Source: Dactylorhiza incarnata (Eukaryota; Streptophyta; Magnoliopsida; Asparagales; Orchidaceae). Taken from it: a DNA stretch of 64,000 nt. Below the pieces are notes generated by a model, which did no database searches, was not told the DNA's origin, and saw only the letters and a program-made list of their open reading frames with translations. Made by a program: the position numbers and the translations under genes. The stretch's first letter is position 1; each line of letters starts with the position of its first letter. The DNA is taken from NCBI GenBank assembly GCA_033032865.1, contig JAWHQI010000239.1, positions 1,832,001 through 1,896,000 on the forward strand, read 5' to 3'. Below are positions 8,738 through 18,836 of the stretch, piece after piece.

Positions 8738-10464
8738 TTAAACTAGAAACTTCTTTTTGTACATGAAGTTGACAAAAGCAGAATAAAGTTTCCTAGATAA
8801 GTCATGAATGGCATCAAAAATGTATCCCCTGGCTCTATCAGGTCTTTCCTGAACATTCTTGATGATTGTATGCAGTTTTTCCAAGAGTTTATCACCATCA
8901 GGAATAGTGTCATTTATGGAGTAGCCTTTGCTAATGATGATTGCTGCCTTTTCATCAATCATCTCAATGGTAATGTTGTGAGATTCTTTTTGTGCAGGCT
9001 TGGGCTCAGGAGGTCCTTTGTTATCAACCTTTGGCCTAAACTTTGTTTTCTTCTCTGATTCCTGTTTCATAGGACTCTCAGTCATTTTTCCTTTCCCTTT
9101 CCAGGAATCTAACTTTGCAGGTCTTGATGGCTTTTTATAGGGAATGTATGTATCTTCTGTACATCCTATACCCTTCTTGTCCTTTTGACCCTTATCCAGG
9201 ATAGTCCCTGCCTGAGGATTTTTCTTTTGATAAGCTTCAATATCAAACAACTTATTTGGAATTTTGATAGAAGATTCAGCAAGGATTTGTTCCTTAGTCA
9301 TTCCCTTGTTAATCTTTTCCATCCAAGCTTTCCTTTTATCTTCCACTTCTTTTCTAGCTGCTTCATATTCATACAGTTCTCTTTCTCTTATCTCTTCATG
9401 CCTCTTTTCCATGTCAGGATCATGGTACTCCTTGACAGGACTGTTAGGACAGATACTAGGCATCTTTTCAAATCTTTTTATTTTCTCACATGCTTTTCTA
9501 TACTTCTTTTCTTTTGCAAACTCCTTCCTTTCTTCATTAGAAAAATTTTGCCAGTGGGGAGTGACTTCCCTTTTTCTCTTTATCTGTCCTCCTGGACTTT
9601 GCCTAGATATGATCTGTTTAGGAAGTCTTGCTGCTTGTGGAGGTAGAGGTAGCAGAGGAGGTAGAGAAGAAGGAGGAGTTTTCTCTTTGGGTGGAGAGGG
9701 AGCTATTTTAAGAAGAGTTCTTAGATGTTCTGTAGTAGAGGGAGGAAAGATTTCTGGTAGAGTGTTTTCTGTGAAGGGATGATTGTCTTCTCCAAGCTCT
9801 GTTGCAGGGATGTCCTCAAGCAGAGGTGTCTTTAGCTTGATGTAACTGGCAGAGAAGCCAGGAGAATGATGCTGCTGTTCCTCATCACAGGAGGGTGCAT
9901 TAATCCATACCTGGCCATTCAAATCATCTGAGGTGGCTGCTTCTTCCTCCCCCTGAATTACTGGGTCCTTTACTACAGGAATCTCCCCCTGGTTATAAGG
10001 ATCATCAGTTCTGAATGTTGAATCCACAGCATGCTCCCCTTCAGTGTTGTAAGAGGAGGATTCACCAAAATGTTTGATGAAAGTGTAGTCAGAGTGATTT
10101 GAGAGGAATGGAGCCTACAAAAGAGTTAGAGGGAATACTTAGTGTTGGAGAGAAGAGATTTAAACCTGAGCTTTTAGTTGAGATCAAAAACCTGGCAAAA
10201 GGGGTTTCTGGAGCAACTCTCCCCCTGGTTTATATCCTTTAGGAAGGATGTAAACCTTTGTGGCGACAGAGGTTCTTCTCAAATAAGGGTATGAAGCTTA
10301 GGAAGAGATGCGGATAGGGTGGCCAATTTGGCTTCACAGGTGGTGATCATATTGGCACATTCATTGGAGAAGTTTTGTAGACGTGTCTGGAAGTCGTTGA
10401 GGAGATTTTCCAGAGCATCGTTCATTGCTTTGATGAGGTCAGTTTGAACAGGAATAGGCGCCAT
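8738..10464 (-). pseudogene. Co-1 env-like ORF (3' extra ORF)
   Basis: It starts at the ATG at 10464 (MAPIPVQTDLIKAMND) with a short 61-residue frame ending at 10279. The main 429-residue open frame follows in another phase (10027-8738). The main part has an acidic N-terminus, a proline-rich run near residue 115-140 (PPSSLPPLLPLPP) and a long Lys/Glu-rich coiled coil (HWQNFSNEERKEFAKEKKYR). The block HW..S..E..K....SPVK is shared with the Co-2 ORF, so they are homologous. I see no signal peptide or clear membrane anchor. 'Env-like' reflects the position after RNase H used for Sireviruses; function is unproven. The break between the parts may be a frameshift. Confidence 0.65.
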
Positions 10465-10540
10465 TGATGCAGGAAGAGAGAGAGGTAGAAGACGCAGTTT
10501 TGGCGGGTCCAGAGAGGTATTTGTTATGAAATACGAAGTA

Positions 10541-10550
10541 CTATTTAAAG
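10541..10550 (-). promoter_or_regulatory. Internal TATA box before Co-1 env-like ORF
   Basis: CTTTAAATAG on the minus strand, 77-86 bp upstream of the ATG at 10464. A GTCGA motif cluster like that of the LTR lies about 90 bp further upstream (10637-10835). This suggests a separate promoter for the env-like gene. Confidence 0.45.
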
Positions 10551-10636
10551 GAGATGAAACATCGAGAAAGGAAACAGAAATCAAGGTAATCCAATAGTCA
10601 AAAGAGGAAGTAAGGATTCGATTCTAATTTTTTCTT

Positions 10637-10835
10637 GAAGTCGACGTTACGTCGAATGAATGTCGACGTTTGCGTGGAGAGTGGCCAGCCTGGTGTTCAA
10701 TCGACGTGTTCATAGTCTTGCGTCGATATGAACTCGACGGTACGTCGATAAAGGATCGACGTAGCATTATCTGGTGGAAGTCAGTGTCAACGTCGATTTT
10801 GTCTCGACGGAGCGTCGATATGTATTCGACGTATC
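10637..10835. repeat. Internal GTCGA motif cluster upstream of env-like gene
   Basis: About twelve TCGAC/GTCGA motifs in 200 bp (AAGTCGACGTTACGTCGAAT, GAACTCGACGGTACGTCGAT, GATCGACGTAGC, TTGTCTCGACGGAGCGTCGA). Composition and density match the LTR cluster. It lies between the RNase H end (10891) and the internal TATA box. Confidence 0.85.
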
Positions 10836-10890
10836 TTCAAGAGATTTTCTTAGATTGTCTGATTTCCTTAGAGTTCCCTATCAGTGGTGT

Positions 10891-12609
10891 TTACAAGCTT
10901 CCATCAAGCATTCCTAAGGTGTTTATGAAATAGTTATGCTTAGTTTCATCTAAGGGTTTTGTGAAGATGTCTGCTCTTTGATTGTCTGTGGAAATATATT
11001 CTAAAGTTATTTTACCCTTCTCAACATTGTCTCTAAGGAAGTGATGTCTAATCTCTATATGTTTGGTCCTACTATGAAGGACTGGGTTGGATGCTATGGA
11101 TATAGCACTAGAGCTATCACAATATATCTTAGAGTTATGTATTTCCAATTTGTAGTCAAGTAGCTGATTTTGCATCCACAGGATTTGTGAACAACAGCTC
11201 CCAGCAGCTATGTATTCAGCTTCAGCTGTTGAGGTTGAGACTTAGGTTTGTTTCTTACTAAACCATGAGATCAATCTGTCTCCTAGGAATTGGCAGGTAC
11301 TAGATGTGCTTTTTCTATCAACCCTACAACCAGCATAATCTGCATCTGAAAAACCTATTAATTCAAAGTTAGTTTCTGCTGAGTACCATAGTCCCTGGTC
11401 AGGGGTTCCCTTTAGGTATCTAAGAATCCTTTTTACAGAGGTGAGATGGGATTCCTTTGGATCAACTTGAAATCTAGCACATATGCAAGTTGCAAACATG
11501 ATGTCAGGTCTGCTAGCTGTTAGATATAGAAGGGATCCTATGATGGCCCTATAAGTCTTTTGATCTACTGATTTTCCTTTATCATCTTTTTCTATAATGG
11601 CATTGGTTTTCATGGGTGTTTTCATGGTAGATGCTGATTCCATACCAAACTTTTTGATTAGCTCTTTAGTATATTTTGATTGTGAGATAAAGATTCCTTC
11701 ACTACTTTGTTTTACTTGTAGTCCTAGGAAGTAGGAGAGTTCACCCATACAACTCATCTCAAATTTAGATTGCATAAGATTAGCAAATCTTTTACATAGT
11801 TTAGGATGGGTTGAGCTAAAGATGATGTCATCTACATATATTTGAACAAGAAGGAGTTGGTTTTTATGGGTTCTAGTAAATAGTGTCTTGTCAACTTTTC
11901 CTCTTTCAAAGGAATTTTCTAAAAGAAAATTTGATAGAGTTTCATACCAAGCTCTAGGTGCTTGCTTAAGACCATATAATGCTTTGTTAAGTCTATAAAC
12001 AAAGTTAGGAGAAGAAGGATTAACAAAACCTGGTGGTTGCTTCACATATACCTCTTCTTGCAGATCTCCATTTAGAAAAGCACTCTTGACATCCATTTGG
12101 TAGACTTTCATCTTCATGAAGGCTGCATAGGCAAGAAAGAGCCTGATTGCCTCTAATCTGGCTACTGGAGCAAAGGTCTGGTTGTAGTCTATCCCTTCTT
12201 CTTGTCTATATCCTTGTGCTACAAGTCTTGCCTTGTTTCTCACAATTACTCCAGTGGAATCTAGTTTGTTCCTGTATACCCATTTTGTACCAATTACAAG
12301 GTAGTTTCTTGGTCTTTCAACTAGGTTCCATACTTTGTTTCTCTCAAATTGGCCTAGTTCTTCTTGCATGGCCATAATCCAGTGAGGATCACAATTTGCT
12401 TCCTCAAACTTCTTTGGTTCAACTTGTGATAGGAAGCATTGGAGCATCATCCCATTGGAGACTTGGTGTCTTGTTCTTACTCCTGCATTGGGAACTCCAA
12501 TCACTTGAGCTTGTGGATAATCTTTCAAATTGATTCCTGTTCTGCATGAATTTGTCAGTTGTACTTCATTCTCAATGGGATCATTGTTCAATTGTTCTTC
12601 CTGAACCAT
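10891..12609 (-). pseudogene. Co-1 reverse transcriptase and RNase H
   Basis: A 455-residue open frame (12609-11242) contains the copia [24 protein letters not shown] near residue 171, [14 protein letters not shown], the catalytic YVDDIIF at 258-261 and [14 protein letters not shown]. One nonsense codon at about 11240, after WFSKKQT, separates it from the RNase H remainder, which reads [27 protein letters not shown] and [12 protein letters not shown] down to 10891. The RT catalytic residues are intact; the stop removes the RNase H C-terminus. Confidence 0.9.
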
Positions 12610-13254
12610 GTCCTCTTGTGGAGGAGGGTCTTGAGTGCTCTTTTCTGTGGTTTCTTGTTCAGACTCCTCACTTGGTTCCTCTAACTGGTTTTCCTTTCCA
12701 TTTTCTGTGTTCTCTAGAGCTAGTTGCTCAAGCTGGGTTTCTATGCTGTTGTTTTCCTATGGAGCAGAACTGGTGGGAGTTTCCTCCCCCTTAAGCAGCA
12801 TGTTAGTTTCATCAAATACAATGTGCATGGATTCTTCAATCTTAAGAGTTCTTCTATTGTAACACCTATAGGCTTTGCTAGATGATGAATATCCCAGAAA
12901 TATTCTATCATCAGACTTCTTGTCAAATTTGGCAAGATGATCTTTCCCATTGTTTAGAATAAAGCAAGTACATCCAAAAATTTTAAAATATTTAACAGTG
13001 GGTGTTTTATTTTTCAGGAGCTCATATGGAGTCTTTGATTTAGTTTTGTGTATGAGGCTTCTATTTAGAACATAGTTTGCAGTGTTGACTGCTTCAGCCC
13101 AAAAGGTTTTTGGTAATCCTGACTCTGCAAGCAGGGTTCTACCTGATTCTATTAAGGTTCTATTCTTCCTCTCAGTAACTCCATTTTGTTGGGGAGTTCT
13201 AGGTGCTGAGAAGCTTTGTTTAATACCTTCTTCCTCACAGAAACTACAAATCAT
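12610..13254 (-). pseudogene. Co-1 integrase, C-terminal remnant
   Basis: It begins abruptly with CSFCEEEGIKQSFSAPRTPQ, then QNGVTERKNRTL (around the catalytic Glu of the D,D,E triad), FWAEAVNTANYVLNR, the IFGCTCF block and GYSSSSKAYR, with EESMHIVFDET at the end. The zinc-binding HHCC domain and both catalytic aspartates are absent, so integrase is inactive. Co-2 has the complete domain order for comparison (44057-42713). Confidence 0.88.
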
Positions 13255-13614
13255 CTAATTCTCAAGTTCTAGGTGTTGAAACCATCCTGGAGATGTGATA
13301 CATCTGCACATAAAAGTTTAAACATTGGTTTAGACCCTGCTGAGCTGGGGTCCCTCTCTTTTATTAGTAAAAGATTTAATAAAGGAATAAGTGGGTTTTT
13401 CAGGATATCCTTTCTTCTTATGGGGTACTGGCTTATCATACCAATCTTCTTGGATGATATCACAGAAATAATGTTCATAATAGAAGGACATGGATTGAGA
13501 GATCTGTTTGGAAACAGAAGATTTTCTGTCTGATTCATTGCGTCGATAGGGATTCGACGTATACTTATGGTTGTGTCGATATAAATTCGACGTAGGTTTC
13601 TGGTTGCGTCGATA
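13255..13614. other. Deletion junction in Co-1 (protease and INT N-terminus missing)
   Basis: Directly after the gag C-terminal region (minus-strand KPVPHKKKGYPEKPTYSFI near 13440-13380) the sequence passes within about 100 bp to integrase C-terminal coding. Protease and the first part of integrase, which take about 800 bp in Co-2, are gone. The rest of the segment is gag 3' coding in a shifted frame and GTCGA motifs. Confidence 0.75.
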
Positions 13615-13760
13615 TTAAGTCGACGCTTTCTTCATTCTGAGTCCATTCTCAGTCGAAGTATGAGAGAGGTTGTGTTGAGTATAAGTCGACGCATTTTGGT
13701 GTAAGCGTCGATTAGAACTCGACGCACGTCGAATTGTATTCGACGCATGTTCAAATTCTT
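13540..13760. repeat. GTCGA motif cluster inside Co-1 gag 3' region
   Basis: About ten motifs: TTGCGTCGATAGGGATTCGA, GTGTCGATATAAATTCGACG, GCGTCGATATTAAGTCGACG, AAGCGTCGATTAGAACTCGA. It overlaps the coding end of gag, so the motifs are translated there. Co-2 has a cluster at the equivalent place (44655-44815). Confidence 0.8.
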
Positions 13761-15351
13761 TGTGAGGATATTTTCCTAAGATTCCTTTATTTGTAATAGG
13801 ATTTTGTTTATTAAAAACAGTGGTTATTTCTGGACTTACTTGTGATCTTACTCCTGTTAGATGATTCTCCCTAGTGGAGTGAATGGGATGTTTCCAGACA
13901 GGTTTGCTGGATGATTGAGATTTAGATGCTTCATTAGTATTCAGTTTTAGTTGTCTAAATCTATCAGTGAGATTTTCAGAAATATTCTTGAGCTTCTGGC
14001 CTCTTCCATTTAGAGAGTCCTCAAAGGCTTTAGCCTTTGCTAGCTCTTTTCTTAGTGTTAGATTGTCCAAATAGATTTTGTTTAATTTCTCTTCTGAGAG
14101 TTCTAGATTGAGCTTATAATTTTTATGGTTTGTATTTACCTGTTTTAGATTTCCTAATTCAATTCTTAATCCTTTTAATTCTTTTTCAGATTTGATTATA
14201 TCTAAACATAGTTCTTTGAAATTTTGTTTGAAATCAGTAGAGGAAAAATCATTAAGTATATTTACCATAGATGTAGCATCAAGCTTCTCAGTGGCCATCA
14301 GACATGTTTCCTTTTGCTTGACCTCTTCCTGATCATTATCTGATGAGGTGCTTCCTTCAGATTCTGAATCACTCCAGGTTTGAGCAATGAATCCTTTTTC
14401 TTTCTTTTTCTTCTTTAGATCTGTTCTTTTCAGATCTTTCTTGCTGTTGTTCTCCTTAGGACATTCAAGGGCAATGTGTCCTGGTTTCCTGCAAGTGTAA
14501 CAGATAATCTGTTTAGTAGGAGTTTTATTATACCTGGTTTTTGAGTCTCTTCCTCTGGATCCTTCTGTTTTGATCCACCTCTTGAACTTCCTAGCCAGCA
14601 AGCTGATTAGCTCCTCTTCATCAGTAGATGATTCACCTTCAACAGCCTTCAATGCAATACTCTTTTCTTTTGAGAGTGGAGATGCCATTTCTTTCTCAGC
14701 TCTGGTTTTCAACAGTTGTTCATAGGATTTTAATTTACCCAAGAGAACATCTGTTGATATTTCTTTTTGACTTCTGGAGTCTTTGATTGGCCAGATTCTT
14801 GAATCCCAAGAGCTGGGAAAGCAAGTCAGCAATTTATCATTTATCTCAGTGAGAGATATGTCCTTCTCAAGTGTTCTCAATTCATTGACTATGAGGCTGA
14901 ATCTTGAATACATGTCAGCAACACTTTCACTTTCTTTCTTTTGGAAGTTTTCATATTGGGAGATCAGTAGTGCCTTTCTATCCTTTTTCTCATCAGCACT
15001 TCCCTCTACCATTTTGGTGAGAGCTTCCCATACTTCATTAGCTGACTCACAATCAGCAATCTTTTGGAAAATTTCATCTGAGAGGGTTGAGACTAGGATA
15101 TTCATAGCCTTGGCATCATGTCCTTGGGCTTTCTTCTCATTTTCAGTCCATTCAGCTCTTGGAACAAGTGTTTCAGTCACTTTTCCACTTGAATCCTTCC
15201 TGAATGGCTTGGGGGGACCTGTCAAGATCACAGTAAACAATTCATTATAAATAGAGTTTAAATAAATTCTAATTCTTGTTTTCCAAAGTGCAAACTTTTC
15301 CAGGTTGCAAATTGGTGGTCTGGTGGAAGCATAATCTTTGATTTGTGCCAT
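13615..15351 (-). CDS. Co-1 Gag (Sirevirus-type)
   Basis: A 578-residue open frame from ATG 15351, about 90 bp inside the primer site. Residues 1-200 are the copia capsid domain (FALWKTRIRIYLNS; YENFQKKESESVADMYSRF). A CCHC zinc knuckle, CYTCRKPGHIALEC, is at residues 284-297 (CX2CX4HX4C). An acidic Ser/Asp linker and a long coiled coil (NFKELCLDIIKSEKELKG... then SEEKLNKIYLDNLTLRKEL) follow. The C-terminus is encoded across the GTCGA cluster. It would form the particle and bind RNA. The true C-terminus probably lay beyond 13615, because homologous coding continues in another frame. Confidence 0.85.
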   Translation of the reverse strand: MAQIKDYASTRPPICNLEKFALWKTRIRIYLNSIYNELFTVILTGPPKPFRKDSSGKVTETLVPRAEWTENEKKAQGHDAKAMNILVSTLSDEIFQKIADCESANEVWEALTKMVEGSADEKKDRKALLISQYENFQKKESESVADMYSRFSLIVNELRTLEKDISLTEINDKLLTCFPSSWDSRIWPIKDSRSQKEISTDVLLGKLKSYEQLLKTRAEKEMASPLSKEKSIALKAVEGESSTDEEELISLLARKFKRWIKTEGSRGRDSKTRYNKTPTKQIICYTCRKPGHIALECPKENNSKKDLKRTDLKKKKKEKGFIAQTWSDSESEGSTSSDNDQEEVKQKETCLMATEKLDATSMVNILNDFSSTDFKQNFKELCLDIIKSEKELKGLRIELGNLKQVNTNHKNYKLNLELSEEKLNKIYLDNLTLRKELAKAKAFEDSLNGRGQKLKNISENLTDRFRQLKLNTNEASKSQSSSKPVWKHPIHSTRENHLTGVRSQVSPEITTVFNKQNPITNKGILGKYPHKEFEHASNTIRRASSSNRRLHQNASTYTQHNLSHTSTENGLRMKKAST

Positions 15352-15439
15352 ATGATAAAATAGTTTTGAAATATATATATATATATATGAAAGGTAAGAT
15401 CTTTTTGATCAAGGAGTTATCCTTTTTAGATCAACCTCC

Positions 15440-15450
15440 CTCTGATACCA
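15440..15450 (-). other. Co-1 primer binding site (tRNA-iMet type)
   Basis: TGGTATCAGAG on the minus strand, two bases inside the 5' LTR. It is complementary to the 3' region of initiator tRNA-Met, the usual copia primer. Confidence 0.9.
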
Positions 15451-15452
15451 AT

Positions 15453-16370
15453 TGAAAGTGCACAGTTAACCTCACTAGAATTCTCTAGAGGGGGGGGGGG
15501 TGAATAGAGATTAAAAATATTTTGTGCAAAGTTAATATATATATATGTGTATAATCACAGATTAGAGCTTCCCACACACCAAGAAGAATTAAGCAAGAAA
15601 ATAAAGTAAATGCAAGAAAATAAATCACAGCACAACACAAGAAAATATAGTGGTTCCCCAAACTTTGGGTAGTCCACTCTTCTACCCCCTTGGTAGGAAT
15701 TCACTATCTTGTACTGAGTCTTTTGATAAGGAGACTCTTAGAACCATCCTGAGTCTTTTGACAAGGAGACTCTTAGAACCAACTGAGTCTTTTGACAAGG
15801 AGACTCTTAGAACCAATACACTGAATTTTTGAAGAGAGATTCTAAAAACTCTTTTACAATGTTAGATGTAAGAAAGAAAGCAGGAAAGATATAAGGACAA
15901 GAATGAATCTTCTTCCTAGCAAGAAAATTGGAAGCTATAAAATAAGTTAAATCAAATTAGCCAAGAATCAGATATAAGGAAAGAATGATTCAGAACGGCT
16001 ATAAAATATTGACACTTATTCCATATAAATCAGATCTATTGAAAGAAGGAAAGAGATCTGGCGCATATTTAAATTCTGTCATGGAAATCGACGTGCGTCG
16101 ATTACTATTCGACGCAAGCGTCGAGAGCATCCTTTCTGGACGTCGAGAGAAGAATAAGGAAGGTGCGTCGACTGATGTGCGTCGACTTCACTAGATGCGT
16201 CGACTAGAAATCAGAGTGGCGTGGACTAGACTTACGTCGAGATCTTCCTAGAGTTACTTCGACTCAACCTGAAGGAAACGTCGAATACTATTCGACGCAT
16301 ATTTACTTAGCCTTGTTTTTTCATTCTTAGAATTCATTTCTAGGGGTTAAGAGAAATCATTTTCCCAACA
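15453..16370 (-). repeat. Co-1 5' LTR (918 bp, internally deleted)
   Basis: Nearly identical to 7288-8583, but about 375 bp are missing at about 15934 (the equivalent of roughly 7775-8150), including the TATA box. The motif cluster is kept at 16088-16300. TSD AAGTA follows at 16371-16375. High identity of the remaining parts suggests a fairly recent insertion. Confidence 0.9.
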
Positions 16371-17945
16371 AAGTAATATTAAACGAGGAGTGAATCCTCG
16401 AGTATCGATCTCGAAGGAACACAGTAAGGTGGAATTTACTCTTGAGGAAGGACTTGAGATTGAAGTCATTTAGGTCGAATGGATTGCGGAAAAAGTGGGG
16501 TTTTGGATTATGGAAAATAAAAGAAAATAACTACAACTACTCCTATGCAATGCCGCTATGTAATGCTTCGCTAGGCGGTATGGAAACTATGTAGTCAAAC
16601 GGAATGGAATGGCTCGCACTGGCGGAATGAGGGTCGCAAGCACCTCATCACAAAGTTCAACCAAGATCATAGGCGTATGATTCTATAGTGATTCCACACA
16701 CCAAGCATAAACACTAATAACTTTCATAAAAGCATAATAAAAGCTAATAACAATGAAAATAGGTTTAAGCAAGGTTCATCATCAAAGTATAGGTGATTTC
16801 ATACCATAAAACCTTAAAAAAGAGGGAAATAAGGGTAGAAATATAAACAACGATCGAGTCTATGCCGTAGAAATGGGAGGATGCACTGGGTTGTCAATCC
16901 ATGTCCTTAAGTCCATTCATCGGTTGCGTCCGGGATCTCTAAAGCTCTCACCACCTCTAGCCCGTCTTCTCGAGTGTCTACGTTGTCCACGTCAATGCCC
17001 TTGTTCTTCCTTGCAATCCGGCTAATATGGAGTGGAGATCACCTTCTTGAGAGCTTAGGATGATGGGGAAACACTATGGAGTGATACCCTACCTTGGAAG
17101 AAGAAAAACGGAGCAGTCGGCCTCTTCCGGTTGAAGAAATCGCGGAGCTGCTCGGGTCCAAATGACCTAAAAATTGGGACTTAAATAGAAAAAATGTCAG
17201 AAAATCCTCCACGCACGACCTAACGCACGTTCGGAGTCAGCCATGCGTGAAGAAATTGCACGGGCGGAGCAGAAATGTAATATTTAAAAAACAGCAATCT
17301 GCTCGTGCGTTTTACTCACGCACGGGCAAAATGCTCGTGCATGAAGAAAACGCACTGGCAAATTCAGAACGGCAGATTTTCATGATTTTGAGTGAAATGA
17401 AAACGCACGATCAACCAGATCATGTGTGAAGGATAAACGCACGACCGTGCGATCTGGAAAATTGCAAAATAACATAAATTCTTACATAAAAGAGCGAAAC
17501 ACGTGCAATTTCGCTCACGCATGGTCAAAACTGACCGCGCGAACAAAACGCACAAGCCAGGGCTGATCACCATTTTGAAGTACTGCAGGAATCGCACGGT
17601 CGAATAAATCGTGCGTCAAGGAAATGCACGACCGTGCGATTTCTCCAGGTTACAATTCCAATAGAATGACGATCTGCCCACCTGCAATATAAACCAACCA
17701 GCTGGGGCACAGACAACCAGCACCCATACAAGTATAATAACAACAAAATAAAGACATGGGAGCACCATGTGCTTACCCCTAGCAGAATAGTGTGCAATTG
17801 CACACCACAATGGGCCAAGATGTGCACTTCGTGTGAGAAGAGTGAACAAGTGAAATATAAGCATTAATGAACTAAAAGTGAAGTGCAAGTGAGTGAAAAC
17901 TAGCCCAGATGAGTCCGAAAAACCATATATAAATTGGACTTATCA
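16371..17945 (-). repeat. B 3' LTR, main part
   Basis: It continues the LTR from 7287 after Co-1 and aligns with 20117-21730. It lacks about 50 bp present at 20335-20385 in the 5' LTR. The LTR start (minus) is TGATAAGTCC at 17945. A TATA-like CTATTTAAG (minus) lies at 17181-17190. Confidence 0.85.
17200..17650. repeat. CGCACGA/TCGTGCG motif cluster in B LTR
   Basis: More than a dozen CGCACG/CGTGCG motifs in both orientations (CACGCACGACCTAACGCACG, TCGTGCGTCAAGG, GCACGACCGTGCGATT) within 450 bp, immediately upstream of the TATA-like site on the minus strand. The 5' LTR copy is at about 20990-21430. Confidence 0.85.
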
Positions 17946-18836
17946 GACCACCAGACTTACCTGTTTGCACGTCAGTGGACAAGAAAAAAAACTAGCTGGC
18001 TTAGAATCTGCAAGGGCGGAGTACCATGCGAAGTCGCATGCTCGCGCACATAGAACTCCGTCTCACAATTCTATGCCAGCACAGAGATTTTCCAATCACA
18101 CAAAAGAAATGAGTTAAACTCATAACTCGCCTACGGCTAAGTGCGCGCTTAAGTGGGTGTAGTGGTGTGCGGTGCATATGAAACAATAATTATGAAACTG
18201 AACTAAAATGTACTTCTAGTTTGCAAATGATATGTGCACGTGCAGTGTGTAACAAATACAATAGCTCTCCCCCAGAATTAATCTAAACATTCCAATACAA
18301 GATATACAATAATGACTAAAATAAAAGCTAGGGGAAGAGAAGTTACCCAATGCTCAACAAGTGAGCATAACAGAAGACGCGTGTAAACCAAGACAGAACT
18401 GCAGCATCCCTATCCAGAAAATGAACCTGCATGGGTAAGCTCCGCAAAGACAAAAGAAAATAGACAAACTAAAAAGAAGTGCAACTAACTAAACTGACTA
18501 GATAAAAAAAATTGCAAGAAAAGGTAAGATAATTATTGGGGTTATTGACTTCCCAGCATGACTTATTCAAAGCTTTAAGAGTTCTAGCTAATTGGTCTAT
18601 GAAAAGAAAAGTGCACAGGTAACTGTTCTAATATCCGTGTCGATAACGGGTATCGATACGACGATAAAACAGTTACTCCTCTACCTAAATAATAATACCT
18701 ACTCTTCACAGGTAGAGGAAGCAGAAAGTAAGAAGTGGAGGAGTACTCCTCACAAATCTCACCAAAAACATCCTTGCCTAGCAAGTGTTGTATTCAGGGA
18801 GGCGGCAGGAGGAGAAGGTAATGATTGAGGCTTCCA
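17946..18836. other. B interior, 3' untranslated part
   Basis: Non-coding region between the Gag stop and the 3' LTR. I find no convincing gene. It holds an imperfect hairpin at 18617-18680 whose outer arms are GTAACTGTT/AACAGTTAC and inner arms CGTGTCGAT/ATCGATACG around a 7-nt loop. A clear polypurine tract is not obvious next to 17945. Confidence 0.6.

Larger units (their letters stand above)
7288..16370 (-). mobile_element. Co-1: Sirevirus-like Ty1/copia element, defective
   Basis: On the minus strand: 5' LTR (16370-15453), iMet-type primer site, gag with zinc knuckle, integrase C-terminal part, RT-RNase H, env-like ORF, polypurine tract, 3' LTR (8583-7288). The target duplication AAGTA is perfect. 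Long Gag with an acidic serine-rich linker (WSDSESEGSTSSDNDQ) and an env-like ORF after RNase H point to the Sirevirus (SIRE/Maximus) lineage. Protease and the N-terminal two thirds of integrase are missing. The 5' LTR has lost about 375 bp, including its TATA box. It is now immobile on its own. Confidence 0.9.

Noticed and set aside
10028..10278. Intron between the two parts of the Co-1 env-like ORF
   Set aside because: A donor-like ACAAAG|GTTTAC and acceptor-like TTTTGTAG exist, but the first frame stops before the donor, so splicing would not restore the protein. A frameshift is simpler.
17567..17888. Overlapping minus-strand ORFs with hydrophobic stretches (and copies at 21361-21673)
   Set aside because: They lie in the B LTR, differ in frame between the two copies and have no recognisable family; treated as shadows.
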